A DNA stretch of 64,000 bases from Nitzschia sp. DOCU1 (Eukaryota; Bacillariophyta; Bacillariophyceae; Bacillariales; Bacillariaceae), in the NCBI GenBank assembly GCA_951394045.1, contig OX595991.1, positions 372,001 to 436,000 of the forward strand, given 5' to 3'. The notes beneath the pieces are model-generated. The model saw nothing but the letters and a program-made list of their open reading frames with translations, searched no databases and was not told the origin of the DNA. How positions within the stretch are numbered: position 1 is the first letter of the stretch; every line of letters begins with the position of its first letter. Shown in pieces: positions 52,641-63,100 of this stretch. A program made the translations under genes and the position numbers.

Positions 52641-55037
52641 ATGGCCCCAGGAAAATACACGGCAAGTGAAAACTCGATGCATTGCATCAAAGAAAGTTCC
52701 TCGCCATGGTCAACCTGTCTCGCTAGTAGCGCGATGGAACTAAACGAGCACACGATACACAACGCCACCGAGTATTCGTTAACGGATTGGGGGCATTCCA
52801 TTGAGCTGCAAGAGTCCAAGGACCCGAATCGGCAGAGGTCCCCTGACGATTCCTCGCTGGTTTCAAAGGTTGGATTGTTAGTAAGCGAAGGGCCTCCAAT
52901 TTCGAATTGGCGTCCACGTTCTTCTGAGGAAAGTTCCGAACCATTGAGATCTTTGGAGAGCACAAACCTTGCCTCATTAATACCAAGGAGTAGCCCTCGA
53001 AGGACGCTGCCTCAACGCTCCGGAAACGTGATGTCGGATAAGCAACTTTCCTCTCCATCAACAGTCTCGAGTGTCAAGTCTCCGAATTCTCGTGCAAGCA
53101 ATGGGACTGGGGATGAACCGTATGTGAATGTGCAGAAGCAACCTCCTAAATACGTCTATTCAAACGAGTCTTTCGAAGTCACGCTGCAACTCGAAACCCC
53201 CAAGACGGGAAGTCCAGCGCAATCTTCGTTCGGGGCCAATGGTATTGATTTAGTTGCTTCTTTACATCATGGGCAGACTGGCAAAGAATGCGGACCAGAG
53301 GCGTTGTTAATAACACAACCGTCTCGAATAGTCTTGACTCCGGGTGAAGATGGGGTTTATCGATGTAGTGTCGTTTGTATGATTCGAATGGATAGTATCA
53401 GAAGGGATCAAGGAGCTTCTCTTGCAGTGAAGTTTCAACCCCGACCCGACGCTATGCCTCCCATCCGATCGATTTCAGGGGCTTCCACAAATCCGATTCA
53501 TCTGGTGAATTACAAAATCAGGCTAACACTGGAAGATGACTGGGGTCCGGTATGGTACAAGGACGAGGGTGGACGAGACAAGTCTATGGAAATTTATGCT
53601 GCTATTTACGATAAGGATGGGCAGCTACGAACAGGGGAACAAATACCGCTGCATCCAACTCTTTGCTATGAGGCACCAGGCGATCAACCTATTCTATGTT
53701 CCAACCAAGAGATCTTACGAACACTGGGGACTTCGAAGATTGTAATTGACAAAGATTCAGGGCGCGCCCGGATCCGTTTTCGAGTCGAAGATGTGTCCAA
53801 GAATCATCAGGCTCAGGATTTTGTTCTTCAGGTCGGGCCCGATCCAAAAGCCAAGGGGTTTATGGACGTAGCACCAGATTTCACTCCGGCAGTGAATGTA
53901 CGTTCCAAACGAAACAAGCGATCACGGAATCCCGCCGGTCAGAGTCGCACTTCCTCTGATCAATCGAGGCGGAATAGTCCAACCGCGATGCGGAATCGAC
54001 CCTACGATGATCAGGATTCCGCGGTGTTTGACCCTGCCGATGTTCCACGGCTTCGAGATGCACTCAAGTCGGTCATCAATTGGGCCGATGAAGTGGTGAA
54101 TGGGTTGTATCCACTTCAATGGCAAGTGCTTGGGTATGCCCAGCATCCCGACGGAGCAACGGACTATGCTAGACCGTATCACAACATGCCGAATCCCAAT
54201 CCTTGTATCAATCGGGTCTTGGGTATCTATTCCGAGACAGTGCGAGACAGCCTGAGGGTTTTGCTTGACTCTGTGGAACGAGCTAGTCCACGGTCCGATG
54301 ATCCATCTTACATGATGCCGGTTCCAATAGCTGCACCTCCTCCTTTGGGAGAAGATCCGATGTATGCTAACATGATGATGAGCAGATCACCACCGCCCAG
54401 CCACATGCCACCCCATGCCGGTATGCCAGGAGTGGACCGACGAGGCGGTATGCACGGAGGCCCGCCGGATTCCTACAGATCTCATCCAGGAGAGAGCATG
54501 TACCATGGACGGTCCAACATGCCGCCTCCGCATGTGATGATGCCACCTCATCCATCGCAACAACATCAAGGCATGCCTCCAATGCATGGGTACATGAGAC
54601 CGCCCGATGACTACATGCATACTATGCCACGTGGGGATATGCCTCCCATGGGTGGTGACGTTCCGATGCAACGTTCCATCCGGGGAGGTCCTGTTGTCGA
54701 CGAAGAAACCCGCGAAACCGAAGTCGAATACGTCTTGGCCAAACAATACAAGGCCTTGCGTACTGGGGAACGACTTGGCTTTCCAGCCTATAGCGGCAAC
54801 AAGGAGATTCTTGGCTTTTATCGAGAGCAAGCTGGGAGTGGCGTGCGTGTGTTTTCTCCAATATCAAGACATCGTCATGACTTTGGTCCTTTGGAGATTT
54901 TGCAAGCCACGGAGATTTTGGAAGAAGCCATCAAAAAGAAGAGTGATGCGGTGCATTCCTTGAAGGAATGGGGTTCCATTGACAATTTACTGAACAGTGC
55001 TCTTGTCTATGATTGGAGACAGGACATTGATGATTGA
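52641..55037 (+). CDS. 798-residue protein of unknown function with beta-rich domain
   Basis: One exon, ATG at 52641. I do not recognise a named family. Residues 1-160 are Ser-rich and probably disordered. Residues 165-415 look like a compact beta-rich domain: KYVYSNESFEVTLQLE, ALLITQPSRIVLTPGEDGVYRCSVV, NYKIRLTLEDDWGPVWYKDEGGRDKS, EIYAAIYDKDGQ, RIRFRVEDVSKNHQAQDFVLQV, with even hydrophobic spacing. A basic SKRNKRSRN follows (NLS-like), then a helical segment (PRLRDALKSVINWADEVVNGLYPLQWQ), a long Met/Pro/His-rich disordered tract (560-685) and a C-terminal helical domain (695-798, AKQYKALRTGERLGFPAY...DNLLNSALVYDWRQD). The layout resembles a nuclear regulator, but this is only inference. Confidence 0.7.
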   Translation: MAPGKYTASENSMHCIKESSSPWSTCLASSAMELNEHTIHNATEYSLTDWGHSIELQESKDPNRQRSPDDSSLVSKVGLLVSEGPPISNWRPRSSEESSEPLRSLESTNLASLIPRSSPRRTLPQRSGNVMSDKQLSSPSTVSSVKSPNSRASNGTGDEPYVNVQKQPPKYVYSNESFEVTLQLETPKTGSPAQSSFGANGIDLVASLHHGQTGKECGPEALLITQPSRIVLTPGEDGVYRCSVVCMIRMDSIRRDQGASLAVKFQPRPDAMPPIRSISGASTNPIHLVNYKIRLTLEDDWGPVWYKDEGGRDKSMEIYAAIYDKDGQLRTGEQIPLHPTLCYEAPGDQPILCSNQEILRTLGTSKIVIDKDSGRARIRFRVEDVSKNHQAQDFVLQVGPDPKAKGFMDVAPDFTPAVNVRSKRNKRSRNPAGQSRTSSDQSRRNSPTAMRNRPYDDQDSAVFDPADVPRLRDALKSVINWADEVVNGLYPLQWQVLGYAQHPDGATDYARPYHNMPNPNPCINRVLGIYSETVRDSLRVLLDSVERASPRSDDPSYMMPVPIAAPPPLGEDPMYANMMMSRSPPPSHMPPHAGMPGVDRRGGMHGGPPDSYRSHPGESMYHGRSNMPPPHVMMPPHPSQQHQGMPPMHGYMRPPDDYMHTMPRGDMPPMGGDVPMQRSIRGGPVVDEETRETEVEYVLAKQYKALRTGERLGFPAYSGNKEILGFYREQAGSGVRVFSPISRHRHDFGPLEILQATEILEEAIKKKSDAVHSLKEWGSIDNLLNSALVYDWRQDIDD

Positions 55038-55367
55038 ACTTGATAATGATGGATGCCCTTGATGGAGTGGGGGAGCGCGGCATTACAACTCTTTATTTCA
55101 CTCTTTTTGCTGCTGCTGCTGCTACTACTAAAACGAAGACCGCTGTACTATGGGCCGCTATTGGTTGTTGCCGTGTGCCGTGTAAATCGCCGAGAAGGCT
55201 ATCTATCCAAATGACGCCCTTCTTGGTCTTGATTGACCCAAGACGCTTGTGTATTATTATTGCCAACTCTATACTATAGAATAGAAGTTATAATTGCTGT
55301 ACTTTTATTGTTTTGGTCTCTTTCCTCTCTATACTATAGAATAGAGTAGTTACACGTTGCTGTACTA
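55038..55367. other. Convergent 3' region with a duplicated 50-bp block
   Basis: 330 bp between two converging genes. A block beginning CTCTATACTATAGAATAGA occurs at about 55267-55315 and again at 55327-55378, each followed by TTGCTGTAC-TTATTGTTTTG; the second copy runs into the end of the SDR gene. Both 3' UTRs are expected here. Confidence 0.6.
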
Positions 55368-56591
55368 TTATTGTTTTGAATTGATTCCTCCCACTAGTTT
55401 TTCACTGACAATCCACAATCGCTTGGCATCCTCGGGGGATTCCGCCGCTTTGGTCAAGGTATGGACGACTTGACAATTGCAAATATAACTGGCACTAGGA
55501 GGTGGTGTCGGCGATGCTGCACACAACACTAGCGAATACGCACCTTGTGCTGGAATCTTTTGACAACTAGCCACGACACCAGCAAAGACTTGATTCAAAA
55601 ATTGTAACAACCACGGCATGTGCGATGTGACATTGGTTCGTACCAATCCCGGATGTACCGCATATACTTTATAGCTGTAGCGTTTGGCAAGTTCTTTGGT
55701 AAACAAAATATTGGCCAATTTGGTTTGCGCGTATTGTCCAAAGAGTGTATAAGGTCGTGTATGTTCACACATGGTATCATCAAAATCAAAACTTGTAGTG
55801 ACAAGTTGATAGGTACTGCTGGTCACATTTAAAATGCGAGCATTCTTGGCAAATCGATTCTGTTCCAATAGGAGTCTCGTCAATAGATAATGTCCCAAAT
55901 GATTGGCTTGCATCATGAGTTCGTGTCCATCTTTGGTGAGAGTTTTAGTACCCATCATGAGACCAGCATTGTTAATCAAGACGTGAATTTCAATCTCGGC
56001 AAATTCTTCCTGAACCGCCTTGCGAATGGATGCATAATCGGCCAAATCCATGGCCACGACTCGTAATTGAGTTCTGGAAATGTCGTTGGAATGCTTTTGG
56101 AGAATATCTTCTAGGGCTTCTTGAGCTCGTTTCGTGCTACGACACAACAAGTACACAGTAGCTCCCATGCGAGCTAGTTGAATGGTAGCTTCCTTGCCAA
56201 TGCCCGAATTGGCTCCTGTAATGAGTACATTGTGCCGGGCGAGATGTTTGGGTCCAAAGTACGGGGCTTGCGCCACCCCGACGACATGATACACTCGTGT
56301 CCAATAACACAAGACGGCGGAAGCCCCAGTGAACAAAATACACAATGGCAATACAGCGGCTATTGTAGGTTGTAAGCAAAGTCCCATGGAACATCCAATG
56401 GCCGCAACGAACCAGCTGGTTCTCCCCAAGACAAATGTCAGTTTGGAACTCCAGGAACATTCATGCGCCATGGAATACATGATCCAAAACACCAAAGCAT
56501 ACAACCATGCCACTGTAGGACCCGCCAATAGCAGCAAGTGTACCAACCAACAAGGAATCATAGTATTGTCTAGTAGTAGTGTTGTTGTCAT
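55368..56591 (-). CDS. Membrane-bound short-chain dehydrogenase/reductase (retinol dehydrogenase-like)
   Basis: 407 residues from ATG 56591 (upstream frame has only TTG). About three hydrophobic segments fill residues 10-105, an unusually long membrane N-terminus for this group. The Rossmann domain then begins: TGANSGIG at 125-132 for the cofactor, NNAG at 207-210, a Ser in NVTSSTYQLV and the catalytic YAQTK with Tyr287 and Lys291. The arrangement and the CRSTKRAQEA segment (Arg after beta-2, NADP preference) match RDH11-14/WWOX-like SDRs, which reduce or oxidise retinoid, steroid or lipid carbonyls at ER or plastid membranes. Substrate not readable. Confidence 0.87.
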   Translation of the reverse strand: MTTTLLLDNTMIPCWLVHLLLLAGPTVAWLYALVFWIMYSMAHECSWSSKLTFVLGRTSWFVAAIGCSMGLCLQPTIAAVLPLCILFTGASAVLCYWTRVYHVVGVAQAPYFGPKHLARHNVLITGANSGIGKEATIQLARMGATVYLLCRSTKRAQEALEDILQKHSNDISRTQLRVVAMDLADYASIRKAVQEEFAEIEIHVLINNAGLMMGTKTLTKDGHELMMQANHLGHYLLTRLLLEQNRFAKNARILNVTSSTYQLVTTSFDFDDTMCEHTRPYTLFGQYAQTKLANILFTKELAKRYSYKVYAVHPGLVRTNVTSHMPWLLQFLNQVFAGVVASCQKIPAQGAYSLVLCAASPTPPPSASYICNCQVVHTLTKAAESPEDAKRLWIVSEKLVGGINSKQ

Positions 56592-57194
56592 TTCAGACAC
56601 TACAACCAATGCAACAAGAAGTTAACCCAAAGCAAGGATAAAAAAATGCCGACTTTTTTGCCAAAAAGAAGTGACGACGATGACGGACGAACCACGCAAG
56701 GCTCGGCGAACAGACAGAGAGTGAAAAGTGTCGTTTGAGACATATTTACATAACGGCGGCGAACGAACATTTGATCGCAGCGGGCCGGCGCGATCGAGCA
56801 TCGCCTGCCACCGCCTCCTCCTTTCAAGTACACGAACGGCGAGCCTGTCAGGCTGCTGTGCGTCCAAAAGACGGCAGAAATGAGAGCAAGTCCACCCATC
56901 GGGACTGGCGCTCATCCCTTTTTCGAAATAGCTAACTTGCAAGACCATGATGATGACGGGCTCGCCCCCTTTTGCCGCCATTCACCATTTAGAACTCTTT
57001 GACCCATACCACTATCGGCGAGTGTATCGTAGCATATTGCCATTCTATCTCCGCTCCTTGTTTACTACTACAATCGGGTAAACAAGTCTCCATCGCAAGA
57101 GGCGTCTCATCGTTGTGGCATTCCGGAGCGACTTTTTTGTTACTGAAACTCTTTTGCCTCTTGCGCGCGCGTCTGGCATTGTTTTCTTCCTATA
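56592..57194. other. Divergent promoter region of SDR and VPS13 genes
   Basis: 600 bp between outward-facing starts. No coding frame or repeat supported; both 5' UTRs expected. Confidence 0.4.
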
Positions 57195-60100
57195 ATGTTC
57201 GAACGATACTTGACGGATGCCTTGACGACCAACTTTGGACACTTTGTCGAAGGTTTGGATGCTCAAAATGTGAGATTATCCGCCTGGAAAGGCGAATTAG
57301 TCTTGCGTGATTTGACTCTAAAACAAAATGCTCTGGAACATGTCTTTGGCAAGGATTGTCCAGTCGAACTAGCCTTTGGACGAGTGGGTAATTTGGAATT
57401 GCGGATTCCTTGGAGTTTGTTTCGATCACAAGACAAGACAAAGTTCTTGTCTACGACGTCGCCCTGTTCGATAGTCTTGTCCGATGTCAATATTTTAATG
57501 ACACCCCGAAAACGACGGCGGCGAAATGACAATGACGAAGAAGAAGACAAGCCAGAGCAAGATGAAATGACCATGGAACAACGACGAATCCAAAGAGAAA
57601 AGCTAGTCCAGTCCTTGCTGGATGGGCACTTGTTACGACGCGTCACGGAATCGACTGTATCGTCTTCAAGTAGTCGATGGAGTTGGGTGCAAGAATGGTT
57701 ATCAACGCTACTCTCGACCTTGTCCGTAACCGTCCGAAACATTCATGTACGTTATGAAGATCCTGGAACGTGCATGGGATTTGTATGGGATAGTAATACT
57801 TGTCAGCCAGTTGTCGACAAGACGAGCGTACCAAGATCGATTCGACGCTATCGTCCTGCCTTTGCCGTGGGTATTACCTTGCAACAATTTTCGGTAGAAT
57901 CATCTTCCGACAAGGAAGAAGAAGAAAAGGAGGGAGAAGGCAAGGACGATGTTAAAACAACAACATCCACGAATCCTCCTGTAGGACAGACAGCACCGTA
58001 CGAGTCTCGGCGGAAACTGGCGGCTGCCGAACGTTTGGCAATCTACTGGGACAGTGATTGCCATTTAATGGCGGTTCACTCGGATACTGTTTGCTTGGGC
58101 GACAAGGTCGCCATGAATCATTCTACATACTATCAATTGGCGTTTGAGGCTGCTAATCGCTTCAATACAACTTCTCTACCGGACCCTACCGTTATGTCAT
58201 CGACCGTGACGGCGGGTAACTCTTCCTTTGAACATGGATCCCTCTACAAGCAACGGCATTCCTATGTGTTGGATCCCATTTCTCCTTCCGTCAGTTTGAC
58301 ACTGGTATCCCCAAAAGATTCGGCTGCTGCTGCCTCATCTCAGAAAAAGGCTCGACGATCCTCTCACACCAAATTGGAGTCCATTTATTCGACAGACAAC
58401 GATTCAGATGATAGCTCCAACGATGATGGATCGGCCATGGTATCGTCCGTATCTGCTGCAACAACAACAACAACGGGACCACAACCAGAGACAACCAATG
58501 ACCAAATTGTGATGACACCACCTTCCAGTGTCCGAATCCATTTACCGCCCTGTACATTTACCTTGGCACGAAGTACCTTGGAGGATACAGCCTATATTCG
58601 AAAATCCTTATCGATTTGGAGACATGCCACCAAGGGAATCTTGTCAGAAGCTACGTTGCGAAGATTGGCAAAATTGAGACCGACGCTTCCACCCCAACAG
58701 GATCCACAAGGATGGTGGTTTTATGCGGCACAAGCGACATTGGCACTTTCTCAAGTCAATAATAATTCGAATAGGGAAGGAAAAGACAAAACCAAGGCAC
58801 AGTCGTCGTCGGAACGATCCTTTCGGCGGCGCCGTGGATGGCGGGGTTTCTTTGAAGCCTTTCAGAGACGGAAACAATATGTTGGTCTCTATCAGTCATT
58901 GGTGCAACAGCTACTACTTGAAAGCCCTTCTTCGAGTGCAGCAACAACAGCAGCAGTTGGTGATGTGGATCCCACAATAGCCCATCAAAAGCTTTTGGAA
59001 ATGGAGGACGAGCTACTTCCCGATGAAATCGTTGCCTTTCGATTGGCATTGTATGAAACATGGAATGCAACTTCGTTTGTTCTCCGGGCAAAACCACAAC
59101 AGTCTCCCAAAGTAGGCTCTCCCACAGCCGCAACAACAACAACAACAAGCTCCTGGCAATTGTGGACGACGACAAGTGCGTCAGAGACGCCCCAAGCTGA
59201 AGATGCGTTGGAGTCGGACAGTGACATTTTGTCTGAAAGGCATCGCATTGCCATGATGGTGGAAATGACGCAGGCTTTGGAGCGAGAACGGGCCAATGTC
59301 CGGAAAAGTGCCAAAGAAGAAGCAGTCCGTCAGGCATCGTTGCAGAGTCTTCCTGTGATCGATCGTCACGAGGACGGAGAAAATCAGGAGCAGAGTGACA
59401 CGGAAGACAAGGCAGTGATCTGGAAAGCCTCGGTTGCTTGCAATGAAATTGCGATCCAAATCAACGACGAAGCCATTAGCTCCACAAAATCTTTGAAACG
59501 CGCAACGCCAGTGGTCCGATTTTCGTGCGCGTGGGTTCAAGATCAATGGTGGTACCATGACGATTCCTGGGACATTGATTGCTCGCTTTCGTCGCTTTTG
59601 GTAAAAGACTTGACCCAGTCCAAAGCAAAGTTGTCACATGGTTATTTTCCAAATTTGATTGCTCGCAAAGCTGTAGACGAAAACACTACCAACGTTGCTG
59701 ATTTCGTTTGGATTGACGGGCAGCGCCATCATAAGGGGTTATCGATTGCTGTCCGGAGGCGATTGCACTGGAACGCTGATCGCGACTTTGAGTTTCTCAG
59801 TGATTTTGATCGAGGGTCGACAACGGAAACTCGAGTCCGTATTCTGCCAATGGAAGTTGTTTATTCTACAGTCCCTGTTGAAGTAGCTACTCGAGTGCTT
59901 GGGACAGTAAAGACTCCCGAACTTGTCGACGACTATCATCGAATGGCCGCGGCCGCTCATGGCTGGCAGGAACGACAAAAGAAGAAATTTCTGGCTGCGT
60001 TGGCGCACAAGCGGAAGAAAATCATTGTCGACGTGGATGTCGGTGCTCCTGAACTCCTTATACCCGAGGATATCAATAATCCAGAGAGCCCCTTGCTTGC

Positions 60101-63100
60101 TTTTGACCTTGGTCGACTGCGCATTTTCAACGACGAAGCCTCGATGGAATCTTCTTTGGAATATGACGATCAATGGCGCTTGGTGTTGAGCAACATACAA
60201 GTTCGGAGCGCGACGGTCGCCTCGTTTGGGCACTATTCTTCTACTGTTGCCGCTTCTCCTAGTTTCCCGGGCTCTCGGCAAATTGTGGAGCCTTTTTCGC
60301 TGGACTTTGCAGTATCGACTAGAATTGCGAGTGAGGACAGCCACGACCCGTCTGCTCAAACCAAAGTCCGAATCTTCGCTACATTGCCCCGCCTTGCATT
60401 CAATCTCAACTCGTCCTCGATACGCTTGGTTTCTCGACTGCAGTCACAGTGGCAGCGGCGCAGACGCCAGGCAAAGGCGCCCATACCTCCCGTGCCATCC
60501 ACTGTCATCATCGAGAAGGACAAACAACTGGGGACCACCGAGTCCCGCCAAGCCCCGGCTTTCAGCAACCAGGGCGCAGCAAGAAGCAAGCCACCGCAGG
60601 GGCAAACCTCGACTAGCCGGGTCGTTAAGTTTGAATTCACTGCACCAGTCATCAGCCTTCGTCTCGACAACGACACCGAGGACATCAAGAGGCCGATTGA
60701 AAGGCCGAAAATGGATGTACCATTGTTAGACCTTGCCTTTCGAGGAATCAGAGGGAGCGTCGTTCAAGAAGCGGCGCCAACCGGAGTTTCTTCTACCGTG
60801 TTTGACGCCAGATTGCATTCACTCGGTGCAATCGATCTCGTGCAAACTGCAGGAAGAGATTTTGCATTGCTTATGGCTTCGGCTCCACCTGAATATCTCA
60901 ATGGTCTTGTCGTAGATGGTAAAACCTACGCTTGGGCCAGCGGTGATATAGGGAAATCGGAGCTTTGGAGCGGAAAAGATCTAGTGACAATCCAGTATTC
61001 GTCTACGACTGCAAAGGATGCGGACGACTCGACTATCCCAGACAAACTCTCGATAGGCTTTCATGAACTCTATGTCGAATGGAACCCTGAAACTTTCGCA
61101 TCGATTCAGGAATCAATAAGAATACCAAGTGAAGAGAGTGACCTACCCTTGACGTACGTCGAGGCCCAAGAGAGCGATCCCGTCTCTGACGATGAGTTTT
61201 TCGATGCGGTTGAAGCAGTATCGATAGATTCCTATCCTGATGAAACCAGCTTTCGCCTTGTTTCGGAAGTGGCGTCGTCTTCCTTTGAGACCGCAGAAGC
61301 GGACCTTAAAACGCCTTTACTGGCAAGGCAGTCGTCAATAGGCTCTGGTGCACTAAGCCTGGGCATCCAGCACTCCCTCTCAAGCATTGGAACAGCGGGT
61401 CTTTCACCTCCGCGAATGGTGCACTCTTCTGTCATTCCCTTGTCTCCGCACCAATCGTCGTACCCGATCCAATCCCCCGGGACAGAAAAGCTCGAACCGC
61501 GAGGAGAGGCTGTGTCTCAGACCCTCCCAAGCAAAGGTTTTGAAGTTGCTTTCGAGCTGTCCAAGCTAAGAGTGAGCTTCAACAAAGAGAGCCGGCATCG
61601 TAAAGTCATAATCGCTCAAATGGACGGGACGTCGATTTCTTATACTACCATGGCTCTGGGTGGATCAAAGACAAAAATGAATATTGGGAATCTCGTTTGG
61701 ACTGACCCTGCGACGTCTGAAAATTCCACCCTCTACGGTCAAATTCTCGGGCTGAAAACCAAGACCCATAAGTCGACTGGGGACGAACTATCTTCGCTGC
61801 TGGAGATGGAAATTTTGATCAATCCAAGAACAAGGACATTTGAGTCCGGCCTCAACCCCAGCGATGACGATCCCGCAAGGCCCGTTAAAATCGACCGCGT
61901 ACAAGGCGTCGCGACCGGGTGCAACTATTTCGTGCAAGCAAAGTTCAGCCCTATGCGTTTTGTCTTTCTCGAGCAGCTTTGGTTTGAATTCATCGACTAC
62001 TTCTTCGAGGGTATCCTTGGAAATGCTGTTTGGGGTAGTAAGACCTCCGCGGCTCCCGCATCTCCAGTGGCGGAATACGGCCAAGAGTTGCTTCGGGGCA
62101 GTCGATTCCTACCGGGGTCGGACGCAAATGGCTTCAATTTCACTCGTTTCAACATTCAGCTTGAATCTCCGGAGTTGCTTTTTCCGGTTACGTATAATTC
62201 TCCCCATTTTCTGCGGCTCGATCTCGGGGGAATCCATGTGACGAACAAGTACGACGGTACCTTGATTGACGGAAACGGCTCAAGCGAGGAACTAGGTGCA
62301 CGAATGCAGTGGTTCAACAACTGCGCTATTGTCATGAGTGATTTGAGACTTTTCAGTTGGAACGGCAAAGAACTCGGACAGAACGCGGTTGTCGCAAATG
62401 TTGCTTTGCGGTGGCCAACTGGGCCTTCAGCTCCCTTAGTTTCTCCAAAATGGCGAGTGAAGTGCAGCTTTGATAGCTTGGATATTACGCTTCGCAGGGC
62501 AGATTACGCGCTGATACAGCACATCATTACCTACAACATCGGTGAGCAATCTCGGCACCTGAATGAATGGCACGCCTTGCAAAAATTATCGCCGGCTGAC
62601 TTCCTAGCGTACACCGAGAGCATTCTCGTCCATTACGGTTACGACCAGAAGGACGTCACGCCAACGACGTACGATCTCCGAGTCTCCATCCCATGTGTCA
62701 GTGCGAAGTTCGTTGATTCAGTCAACAAACCCATTGCCGTTGCGAGGTGCATTGATCTTGTCTGGAGTTTGCGTAAGGACTCGGACCTGATTAGCAAGCA
62801 AAAGGCAACATTTGACATCAACCTGGAAGCTCCTTCGTCATCCTCCAGCATGGAAAAGCTTCTCTCCTCTTGGAAATACGATCAAGCGACTCTGCTGGAA
62901 GATTTCGAGTCCGATGAGAACGAGGAAATCCCCGAGCTTACATATACGTCAACGACCCTCCCATGTGGTGACAATACTAAAGAATTGGAGATTGTTGACG
63001 CGTGTATCTACGCCGACATCCCTGCGTGGAGAAATTTCGTGGATTTCTTTTCCTCTCTTCCGGAACCCGCCCTTTTTGAAGAATCGGAAATCACGACGTC

